NCBI GenBank assembly: GCA_002297415.1 | Contig: DBKZ01000037.1 | Span: 23,882-31,166, forward strand | Length of the DNA: 7,285 nucleotides | Reading direction: 5' to 3' | Source of the DNA: Ruminococcaceae bacterium UBA737 | GTDB lineage: Bacteria > Bacillota > Clostridia > Oscillospirales > Acutalibacteraceae | Part shown: one piece after another, positions 1 through 4,277 of the stretch | Layout of the letters: each line of letters begins with the position of its first letter | How positions within the stretch are numbered: position 1 is the first letter of the stretch | Translations under genes and position numbers: made by a program | The notes under the pieces: model-generated | Told to the model about the DNA's origin: nothing | Database searches by the model: none | Seen by the model: only the letters and a program-made list of their open reading frames with translations

Positions 1-3
1 GAC

Positions 4-52
4 ATTTCCCCTAACAGGGGAATTTCCTTTCGTCTAAAGTGGAGGCTTGGGT
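4..52. repeat. Possible degenerate copy of the two-hairpin intergenic repeat
   Basis: The stretch reads as a small hairpin (TTCCCC at 6-11, loop, GGGGAA at 17-22), then a weaker CTTT/AAAG hairpin and GGAGGCTTG at 42-50. The order and the final GGAGGCTTG match the better preserved copy at 3998-4056, which also has a GC hairpin, then CCTCCCTT-loop-AAGGGAGG, then CTTG. The copy is diverged and close to the window edge, so the assignment rests on layout and a short shared tail. No coding region is seen in 1-194. Confidence 0.35.
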
Positions 53-64
53 TTCTGCGAGACT

Positions 65-112
65 AAAGAAAAGGCTCCCTTCTTATTGACGAATGTCAAT
101 ATAGAGGGGAGC
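65..112 (-). terminator. Rho-independent terminator of the DtxR-family gene
   Basis: Read on the minus strand, hairpin 1 of the repeat (74-112) is followed directly by a T-rich run, TTTTCTTT (complement of 65-72). It lies about 80 bases beyond the stop of the minus-strand regulator gene with no other gene between. The stem is about 16 bp with one mismatch and one bulge, and the loop is 4 nt. The same element at 4186-4234 sits downstream of the aminotransferase in the matching orientation. Confidence 0.65.
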
Positions 113-140
113 TGTCGCAATTTAATTGCGACTGAGGGGT
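69..140 (+). repeat. Two-hairpin dispersed repeat, first copy of the 49 bp inverted pair
   Basis: Hairpin 1 spans 74-112: GCTCC/GGAGC at the base and ATTGAC-GAAT-GTCAAT at the tip. Hairpin 2 spans 114-132 and is perfect: GTCGCAAT, loop TTA, ATTGCGAC. The tail ACTGAGGGGT follows. Positions 69-117 are identical, base for base, to the reverse complement of 4186-4234. The layout (GGCTCCCTT, loop, GGGAGCTGTC, second stem, GACTGAGGG) resembles short palindromic repeats I know from gut Clostridia. There is no coding content, and I see no target-site duplication that would prove transposition. Confidence 0.75.
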
Positions 141-143
141 ATT

Positions 144-176
144 GTCTATTATCTACCGTCTAGTTACTAACATCTA
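144..176. repeat. TCTA-rich repeat arm, single copy
   Basis: About 33 bases made of variants of GTCTAnnATCTA. Aligned with the reverse complement of the arm at 4071-4104, roughly 26 of 33 positions agree. It directly follows the hairpin repeat at 69-140, as TCTA arms adjoin the hairpin repeats on the other side of the block. It looks like one arm, or a decayed remnant, of the inverted-repeat element at 4071-4183. Confidence 0.5.
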
Positions 177-194
177 AACCGGAAAATTCTATAT

Positions 195-578
195 CTAATC
201 CTTTTGCTTTGAATTCATATTCTCTATATGCTTTTTTAAAGCCTTAAAGGATTCGTCGCTTATGCAGTGCTCCATTTTGCAGGCGTCCGCCGCGGCAGTG
301 CCTTCATTGACGCCGAGCTCTACTAAGAACTTGGTTATAAATGTATGCCGCTCGTAAATCTTTTCGGCGATTTCCTCGCCGCAGGCAGTAAGGGTTAAAA
401 AACCGTTTTTATCAACATTAAGATAGCCGCCCTTTTTAAGCAGACCTACCGCCCTGCTAACGCTCGGCTTTGAAAATTCCATATATTCAGCGACATCCAA
501 AGAGCGGACAGCGCCTGTTTTTCTTTGAAGAATGTACACGGTTTCTAGATACATTTCTCCGGATTCCTGTAATGCCAT
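195..578 (-). CDS. DtxR/MntR-family metal-dependent transcriptional repressor, iron-type ligands
   Basis: A 127-residue winged-helix regulator. Such proteins bind promoter dyads when loaded with Fe2+ or Mn2+ and repress metal-uptake genes. Residues 1-65 form the HTH (recognition segment near FSKPSVSRAVGLL, 35-47); residues 70-127 form the metal-binding and dimer helices. There is no SH3-like third domain, so it has the short MntR-like layout. From remembered family alignments, the primary-site residues are M9, C100, E103 and H104. These match DtxR M10/C102/E105/H106 rather than MntR D8/E99/E102/H103, which argues for Fe2+. Of the ancillary site H78 remains, but the positions equivalent to DtxR E83 and H98 are T82 and A96. 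The start at 578 is chosen because GGAGG lies 6 nt upstream; an in-frame extension to 629 has no such site and would run back through the leader. It is divergent from the alcohol dehydrogenase. No metal transporter is visible, so its targets are unknown. Confidence 0.88.
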   Translation of the reverse strand: MALQESGEMYLETVYILQRKTGAVRSLDVAEYMEFSKPSVSRAVGLLKKGGYLNVDKNGFLTLTACGEEIAEKIYERHTFITKFLVELGVNEGTAAADACKMEHCISDESFKALKKHIENMNSKQKD

Positions 579-596
579 TGTTTGCCTCCGTAAAAA

Positions 597-615
597 GCAA
601 AGCTTTAAGCTTTGC
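597..615. promoter_or_regulatory. 19 bp palindrome in the DtxR-gene leader, candidate operator
   Basis: GCAAAGCTTTAAGCTTTGC is a perfect 9-1-9 palindrome. It lies between the predicted transcription start of the minus-strand regulator (about 631) and its GGAGG. It could be an autoregulatory operator, since DtxR-family proteins bind dyads of this size, or simply a leader-RNA hairpin. It does not match the remembered DtxR (TTAGG...CCTAA) or MntR (TTTGCCTTAAGG-type) consensus well, so the role is open. Confidence 0.4.
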
Positions 616-637
616 CAAAATATAAACATATATAATA

Positions 638-666
638 ATTATATCATTAAACCAAAATAATTTCAA
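638..666 (-). promoter_or_regulatory. Sigma-A promoter of the DtxR-family gene
   Basis: On the minus strand, TTGAAA (661-666) is followed by a 17 bp spacer and a perfect TATAAT (638-643). The expected start is near 631, giving a leader of about 50 nt that contains the 597-615 palindrome and GGAGG. Confidence 0.7.
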
Positions 667-700
667 GATTATGGGAAAATTTTAATTTGTTCATAATTAT

Positions 701-718
701 TCGTTGAAATATTAACAA
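701..718. promoter_or_regulatory. Rex operator on the alcohol dehydrogenase promoter
   Basis: TCGTTGAAATATTAACAA matches the clostridial Rex consensus TTGTTAANNNNTTAACAA at 12 of 14 defined positions; the right half-site TTAACAA is perfect. Rex is the NADH/NAD+-sensing repressor that in Clostridia controls alcohol dehydrogenase and other fermentation genes (known for the family, recalled from memory). The site covers the -35 box and most of the spacer of the 704-732 promoter, a position expected to block RNA polymerase. The rex gene itself is not in the window. Confidence 0.65.
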
Positions 719-732
719 ATGTATGGTATTAT
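704..732 (+). promoter_or_regulatory. Sigma-A promoter of the alcohol dehydrogenase gene
   Basis: TTGAAA (704-709), 17 bp spacer, TATTAT (727-732); start expected near 739, leaving a leader of about 87 nt with two inverted repeats. The -35 box lies inside the predicted Rex operator. Confidence 0.65.
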
Positions 733-741
733 TAAAAAAGA

Positions 742-759
742 TTAGGGAAATTGTCCTAA
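742..759. promoter_or_regulatory. TTAGG-N8-CCTAA dyad at the start of the adh leader
   Basis: TTAGG (742-746) and CCTAA (755-759) are inverted half-sites separated by 8 bases, starting within a few bases of the predicted transcription start. The half-sites are those of DtxR/IdeR-type iron boxes, whose remembered consensus TTAGGTTAGCCTAACCTAA has 9 bases between them, so the spacing here is one short. Since a DtxR-family gene is divergent and its ligands are iron-type, an operator is plausible. A leader-RNA hairpin is the alternative. Confidence 0.35.
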
Positions 760-768
760 ATCTTAAAT

Positions 769-800
769 GCGGCAGCTTAGTGTGACACTAAAGCCGCTGC
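769..800 (+). other. Leader hairpin upstream of the alcohol dehydrogenase
   Basis: TTAGTG (777-782) and CACTAA (786-791) close a 3 nt loop. GC-rich flanks extend the stem (GCGGC 769-773 with GCCGC 793-797, or GCAGC 772-776 with GCTGC 796-800). No T run follows, so it is not a terminator. It ends 25 bases before the start codon and could stabilise the mRNA or be a protein-binding dyad. Confidence 0.45.
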
Positions 801-825
801 GGATAAAAAAGGAAAAGGTGATTTT

Positions 826-1974
826 ATGAACAGATTTATTCTTAACGAAACCTCTTATCACGGCTCAGGCGCCGTAACCGCCGTTGTTGACGAAATCAAA
901 AACCGCGGATTTAAAAAAGCTTTTGTTGCAAGCGACCCGGGACTTGTTAAGTTCGGAGTAAGCGCAAAGGTTACAGATCTTCTTGAAAAAGCAGAAATCC
1001 CTTATACATTATATTCGGATATCAAAGCAAATCCGACAATTGAGAATGTTCAAAACGGCGTAAAAGCGTTTAAGGACAGCGGTGCTGACTGTATCGTAGC
1101 AATCGGCGGCGGTTCTTCAATGGACACCTCAAAGGCTATCGGAATTATCGTTACCAACCCCGAATTTTCCGACGTCCGCTCTCTTGAGGGTGTTGCTCCG
1201 ACAAAGAATCCCTGCGTTCCGATAATCGCAGTTCCTACTACTGCAGGTACCGCGGCTGAGGTTACAATCAACTATGTTATCACCGATGTTGAGAAAAAGC
1301 GTAAATTCGTTTGCGTTGACGCGCATGACATTCCGGTAGTAGCTGTTGTTGACCCCGATATGATGAATTCCATGCCTGCCGCTCTTACCGCCGCAACCGG
1401 CATGGACGCGCTTACCCATGCAATTGAGGGCTACATCACAAAAGCGGCTTGGGAGCTTTCTGATATGTTCCATATCAAGGCAATTGAAATTATTGCAAGA
1501 AGTCTCCGCGGCGCTGTTAAGAATGAAAAAGAAGGCAGAGAGGGAATGGCTCTCGGTCAGTATGTTGCAGGAATGGGCTTCTCTAATGTCGGACTCGGCG
1601 TTGACCACTCTATGGCTCACACCCTTTCGGCTTATTATGACACTCCCCACGGAAAGGCCTGTGCAATCCTTCTTCCGACCGTTATGGCTTATAATGCTGA
1701 ATACACCGGTACAAAATACCGTGATATAGCGAAGGCTATGGGCGTTGAGGGAACAGAGAATATGACTCAGGAGGAATACCGCGCTGCCGCCGTTAATGCG
1801 GTTAAACAGCTTTCCGAGGATGTCGGAATTCCTACAACCCTTAAGGGAATCGTTAAGGAAGAGGATATTGACGCTCTCGCTAAGGACGCTTATGCTGACG
1901 CATGCCGCCCGGGCAACCCGAGAGAAACCTCTGTTGAGGATATCAAAGAGCTTTACCGCAGTCTTCTCGTTTAA
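826..1974 (+). CDS. fucO: Iron-containing (group III) alcohol dehydrogenase, FucO-like lactaldehyde reductase
   Basis: A 382-residue cytoplasmic NAD(H)-dependent, Fe2+-dependent dehydrogenase, full length. It is similar throughout to E. coli FucO (L-1,2-propanediol oxidoreductase), sharing for example the AIGGGS nucleotide-binding turn (92-97), PTTAGTAAEVTINYVITD (137-154) and GQYVAGMGFSNVGLG (244-258). The expected iron ligands are present: D194, H198, H261 and H275, each two less than FucO D196/H200/H263/H277; H265 is also kept. The FucO residue just before the first histidine of that motif is replaced (VDHSMAH here). It would reduce lactaldehyde to 1,2-propanediol, or other short aldehydes to alcohols, re-oxidising NADH. 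No fucose or rhamnose genes adjoin it, so the physiological substrate is uncertain and the symbol marks the homologue only. AGGTG lies 5 nt before the ATG. It is monocistronic between its own promoter and terminator, with a predicted Rex operator on the promoter. Confidence 0.92.
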   Translation: MNRFILNETSYHGSGAVTAVVDEIKNRGFKKAFVASDPGLVKFGVSAKVTDLLEKAEIPYTLYSDIKANPTIENVQNGVKAFKDSGADCIVAIGGGSSMDTSKAIGIIVTNPEFSDVRSLEGVAPTKNPCVPIIAVPTTAGTAAEVTINYVITDVEKKRKFVCVDAHDIPVVAVVDPDMMNSMPAALTAATGMDALTHAIEGYITKAAWELSDMFHIKAIEIIARSLRGAVKNEKEGREGMALGQYVAGMGFSNVGLGVDHSMAHTLSAYYDTPHGKACAILLPTVMAYNAEYTGTKYRDIAKAMGVEGTENMTQEEYRAAAVNAVKQLSEDVGIPTTLKGIVKEEDIDALAKDAYADACRPGNPRETSVEDIKELYRSLLV

Positions 1975-1992
1975 TAATATTTCTTACCTTTC

Positions 1993-2030
1993 TGCTCCTG
2001 TCTCTTAAAATAGAGGCAGGAGCATTTTAT
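1993..2030 (+). terminator. Rho-independent terminator of the alcohol dehydrogenase gene
   Basis: GCTCCTGTCTC (1994-2004) pairs with GAGGCAGGAGC (2013-2023) through one G-U pair, extended by one A-T pair at each end, and is followed by ATTTTAT. It lies 19 bases after the stop codon and just before the next promoter. Confidence 0.85.
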
Positions 2031-2031
2031 C

Positions 2032-2060
2032 TTGACAAATTTCATATTTTGTATTATTAT
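2032..2060 (+). promoter_or_regulatory. Sigma-A promoter of the T-box operon
   Basis: A perfect TTGACA (2032-2037), 17 bp spacer and TATTAT (2055-2060). The expected start near 2067 coincides with the 5' end of T-box stem I. A strong constitutive promoter is typical for genes controlled afterwards by attenuation. Confidence 0.8.
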
Positions 2061-2067
2061 AATTAAA

Positions 2068-2308
2068 AAGCTATGACGGGAATAAGTAATGCAAATTTCG
2101 CTTTTTTAAGAGAGAGGGCGGTCGGTGAAAGCCCTAAAAGCACTTTCGCATGAAGCTATCCTATCAGCCGCGCCCGAAAGGGAAAGCCGGAAAGCCGCCG
2201 TTAAAGGCTTTGAGTGCGGAAAAACCGATTTTTCCGAATTCAGGTGGTAACACGGGTATTTTGATTGCTCGCCCTGAAAAGGCTATGCCTTTTCAGGGCT
2301 TGTTTTTA
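2068..2308 (+). promoter_or_regulatory. T-box riboswitch leader, specifier read as GCU (alanine)
   Basis: A tRNA-sensing leader for the AsnC-aminotransferase operon. Stem I base: TGACGGGA (2074-2081) pairs with TCCTATCA (2159-2166), apart from one C/A mismatch. The AGUA motif is at 2085-2088 and the upper stem is 2089-2095 with 2144-2151. The AGAGAG bulge is at 2109-2114; the distal loop contains GGUGAAA (2124-2130), closed by AGGGC/GCCCT. The 3' side of the specifier loop reads GAA-GCU-A (2152-2158); in known T-boxes the codon follows GAA and precedes A, so GCU (2155-2157) is Ala. Stem III is 2217-2236. The T-box proper is CAGGTGGTAACACGGG (2241-2256), with UGGU at 2245-2248 pairing with the NCCA end of a tRNA whose discriminator is A, as in tRNA-Ala. 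CAGG (2241-2244) can pair with CCTG (2273-2276) as antiterminator, competing with the terminator. The T-box call is near certain; the alanine reading is inferred by eye. Confidence 0.93.
2271..2308 (+). terminator. Intrinsic terminator of the T-box leader
   Basis: GCCCTGAAAAGGC (2271-2283), loop TAT, GCCTTTTCAGGGC (2287-2299): a perfect 13 bp stem followed by TTGTTTTTA. Its 5' arm shares CCCTG with the antiterminator. Charged tRNA should leave this hairpin formed and stop transcription before the AsnC-family gene. Confidence 0.92.
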
Positions 2309-2343
2309 TATTATTGTGACTAAAAACTACGGAGGAAAAAATC

Positions 2344-2826
2344 ATGAAAAGCGAAATCCTTAAACTTCTTTCAAGAAACGCGAAATACACTCTTGCTCAG
2401 CTCGCCAAAATGACCGGCATGACCGAGGCGGAGGTCAGCGACGAAATCGCAAAGCTCGAAAATCAGGGACTTATCAGAGGCTATAAAACGGTTATCGACT
2501 GGGAAAAGCTTGAAAACGCGCCTGTTTCGGCAATAGTTGAGCTGAATGTTGTTCCGAAAGCGGACTTGGGCTTTGAGGAAATCGCCGAAAAGGTTTCCTC
2601 CTTTGAGCAGGTAGAATCGGTGTATCTTATGTCGGGTGCTTATGACCTTAATGTTGTAGTAAAGGGCAAGACCCTGCAGGATGTCGCTCAGTTTGTCGCA
2701 AAGGAGCTTGCAACGCTTGATTCTGTCACTCAGACTACAACTCATTTTGTCATGAGAAGATACAAGGAGCTTGATATCAAGCTTTTTGACAAGGACCGCG
2801 ACGACAGGGGGCAGTTTCTTTTATGA
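2344..2826 (+). CDS. Lrp/AsnC-family transcriptional regulator (AlaR-like)
   Basis: A 160-residue regulator: N-terminal AsnC-type HTH (about 1-50, with LAQLAKMTGMTEAEVSDEI at 17-35), then an amino-acid-binding RAM domain (about 60-140) with the typical SGAYDLNVVVKG turn (97-108). Such proteins form dimers to octamers and respond to amino acids, often controlling a neighbouring gene. The start is secure: GGAGGA ends 7 nt before the ATG. The stop codon overlaps the start of the aminotransferase gene (ATGA), so the two are probably translationally coupled. The order regulator-aminotransferase matches B. subtilis alaR-alaT (yugG-yugH), where the pair serves alanine metabolism; that parallel is recalled, not searched. 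With the alanine T-box in front, the likely role is alanine-responsive control of this operon, either as repressor or as local activator. Confidence 0.88.
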   Translation: MKSEILKLLSRNAKYTLAQLAKMTGMTEAEVSDEIAKLENQGLIRGYKTVIDWEKLENAPVSAIVELNVVPKADLGFEEIAEKVSSFEQVESVYLMSGAYDLNVVVKGKTLQDVAQFVAKELATLDSVTQTTTHFVMRRYKELDIKLFDKDRDDRGQFLL

Positions 2827-3989
2827 TAGATTATTCATCGGTTTTAAGCCCTGAGGTAACTGCGCTTAAGCCGTCGGGAATAAGGAAATTTTTCGATATC
2901 GCCGCTACTATGGACGATGTAATATCCTTAGGCGTCGGCGAGCCGGATTTTCAGACCCCGTGGCACATAAGAAAAGCGGGAATTGCCGCTTTTGAGCGCG
3001 GTAAAACAAAATATACCTCAAATTCGGGTCTTATGGAGCTTCGAAGCGCAATCACCGAATTTTTAGAGAGAAAATACAGCCTTTCATACGAGCCCGAAAG
3101 CGAGGTTTTGGTAACCGTCGGCGGGAGCGAAGCGATTGACGCAGCGATAAGAGCGATAGTGTGCGAGGGAGACGAGGTTATAATCCCTCAGCCGAGCTAT
3201 GTTTGCTACGAGCCGATAACTCTGCTCGCAAAGGGCGTTCCGGTTATCATTGAAACCAAGGCTGAGGACGATTTCAAGCTCACCGCAAAGGATTTAAAAG
3301 CGCATATAACACCTAAAACCAAGGCGCTCATTCTCCCCTATCCGTGCAACCCGACGGGAGCCATTATGGAGAAAAAGGATCTCGAAGAAATAGCAAAGGT
3401 GCTTGAAAACACAAACATTGCGGTTATTTCCGACGAAATCTATTCCGAGCTTACCTTCGGCTCAAATCATGTCAGCTTTGCGTCTGTAGGCAATATGAAG
3501 GAGCGGACGGTTACCGTAAACGGCTTTTCAAAAACATTTTCGATGACAGGCTGGCGCTTAGGTTACGCCTGCGGTCCGAAGGAAATTATAAAGCAAATGA
3601 CAAAAATTCATCAGTTTGCGATAATGTGCGCTCCTACAGTCAGCCAGTATGCGGCTGTTGACGCACTGAGAAACGGCGACGCCGCAATAGCTGCCATGAA
3701 AGAGGAATATGACCGAAGAAGAAAGCTCACGGTTGCTTCATTTAATGAAATCGGTCTTACCTGCCGCGAGCCTAAAGGCGCTTTTTATGCGTTCCCGTCA
3801 ATTAAAAAAAGCGGTCTTTCATGCGATGAATTCTGCGAAAGACTGCTTAAGGAAAAGCATGTGGCGATAGTCCCCGGAACCGCATTCGGCAAGGGCGGCG
3901 AGGGCTTTGTAAGAGCGTCCTACTGCTATTCAACCGAGCACCTTATAAAAGCGGTAGAAAGAATCGACGAATTTTTAAAGACGCTGTAA
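2823..3989 (+). CDS. Class I/II PLP aminotransferase, probable alanine transaminase (AlaT-like)
   Basis: A 388-residue fold-type I aminotransferase, full length. PLP lysine K237 lies in SKTFSMTGWRLGY (236-248). Also present are the cofactor and substrate residues of the family: N176 in CNPTGA, D204 and Y207 in SDEIYSEL, R245, and the carboxylate-binding R364 in VRASY. The N-terminal SLGVGEPDFQTPWHI (35-49) and KYTSNSG (63-69) place it in the subgroup of PatA/AlaT-like enzymes and plant-type aspartate aminotransferases. It probably moves an amino group between glutamate and pyruvate to make alanine. That substrate is inferred from the alanine-type T-box and the adjacent Lrp-family gene; aspartate or other 2-oxoacids cannot be excluded from sequence. 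The start ATG overlaps the upstream stop by 4 nt, with a G-rich AGGGGG 11 nt upstream. The terminator is most likely the hairpin at 4191-4230. Confidence 0.9.
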   Translation: MIDYSSVLSPEVTALKPSGIRKFFDIAATMDDVISLGVGEPDFQTPWHIRKAGIAAFERGKTKYTSNSGLMELRSAITEFLERKYSLSYEPESEVLVTVGGSEAIDAAIRAIVCEGDEVIIPQPSYVCYEPITLLAKGVPVIIETKAEDDFKLTAKDLKAHITPKTKALILPYPCNPTGAIMEKKDLEEIAKVLENTNIAVISDEIYSELTFGSNHVSFASVGNMKERTVTVNGFSKTFSMTGWRLGYACGPKEIIKQMTKIHQFAIMCAPTVSQYAAVDALRNGDAAIAAMKEEYDRRRKLTVASFNEIGLTCREPKGAFYAFPSIKKSGLSCDEFCERLLKEKHVAIVPGTAFGKGGEGFVRASYCYSTEHLIKAVERIDEFLKTL

Positions 3990-3997
3990 CAGCAAAA

Positions 3998-4056
3998 GAA
4001 AAATCCCTCCACCGCGCTATAACGCGGTCCGCCCTCCCTTTAGGCAAGGGAGGCTT
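3998..4056 (-). repeat. Two-hairpin dispersed repeat, second type
   Basis: On the plus strand: ACCGCG/CGCGGT hairpin (4011-4028), then CCTCCCTT-TAGGC-AAGGGAGG (4033-4053). Read on the minus strand it has the same plan as 69-140: GCCTCCCTT-loop-AAGGGAGG, a GC stem, then GGAGGGATT. The sequence differs from the 49 bp pair, so it is a family relative rather than a recent copy. It starts within 10 bases of the aminotransferase stop codon. The main stem is strong but has only CTTGAAT after it, so it is a weak terminator candidate. Confidence 0.65.
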
Positions 4057-4070
4057 GAATACCCCACTTA

Positions 4071-4183
4071 CTAGATATTAGACATTAGATGGTAGATGTT
4101 AGACTTAAATGAATTTTTATTTAATTTTCGTGCCGACAGGCACACATCGGTCTAATGTCTAAAATCTAATGTCTAGCATCTAG
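4071..4183. repeat. 113 bp inverted-repeat element with TCTA-rich arms (MITE-like)
   Basis: Arms 4071-4104 and 4150-4183 are imperfect inverted repeats, 34 bases each with 28 matching. Both begin CTAGAT and contain TAGACATTAGAT when read inward. The 45-base centre holds two smaller dyads, TTAAAT...ATTTAA (4105-4124) and GTGCC-GACA-GGCAC (4130-4143). There is no coding capacity. It sits between a truncated hairpin repeat (4186-4234) and a GTGGGGTATT-like tail (complement of 4058-4067), as if inserted into a repeat copy. A related single arm is at 144-176. Confidence 0.6.
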
Positions 4184-4185
4184 AA

Positions 4186-4239
4186 CGACAGCTCCCCTCT
4201 ATATTGACATTCGTCAATAAGAAGGGAGCCTTTTTTAGT
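4186..4239 (+). terminator. Second copy of the 49 bp repeat, terminator of the aminotransferase operon
   Basis: Positions 4186-4234 are the exact reverse complement of 69-117. On the plus strand it forms GCTCCC...GGGAGC (4191-4229) with TATTGAC-ATTC-GTCAATA at the tip and then TTTTTT (4231-4236), a textbook rho-independent terminator for the plus-strand operon ending at 3989. Compared with the copy at 69-140 it lacks the second hairpin and the GAGGGG tail, being broken at CGAC next to the TCTA element. Read the other way it has no T run, so it would serve the minus-strand EF-G-like gene poorly. Confidence 0.78.
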
Positions 4240-4277
4240 TTCAGCCGAATTTTAATCTTTGTATCGAGCTGTAAATA

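Noticed and set aside
195..578. Naming the regulator mntR
   Set aside because: Length fits, but the MntR Asp and Glu ligands are replaced by Met and Cys, so a manganese assignment is not supported.
579..629. N-terminal extension of the DtxR-family protein to position 629
   Set aside because: The extension lacks a ribosome binding site and translates through the leader palindrome, while GGAGG sits 6 nt before the ATG at 576-578 and the family similarity begins there.
1129..1650. Open frame of 173 codons on the minus strand inside the alcohol dehydrogenase gene
   Set aside because: It lies wholly antisense to a well-supported gene, has no ribosome binding site that I can see, and its translation has no family character. 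The same applies to the other overlapping frames at 1050-1271, 1418-1729, 2371-2745, 4983-5348, 5859-6227 and 6634-6963.
826..1974. Part of a fucose or rhamnose utilisation operon
   Set aside because: The gene has its own promoter and terminator and no sugar-pathway gene adjoins it.
2152..2160. Other specifier readings (AAG, AGC, CUA, UAU)
   Set aside because: The codon in known T-boxes directly follows GAA and precedes a purine next to the lower stem, giving GCU; AGC (Ser) would also conflict with UGGU because tRNA-Ser usually has a G discriminator. Lys, Leu and Tyr remain formally possible.
4071..4183. CRISPR-like array from repeated TCTA/TAGA units
   Set aside because: The units are short and degenerate, are arranged as an inverted repeat, and lack regular unique spacers; there are no cas genes.
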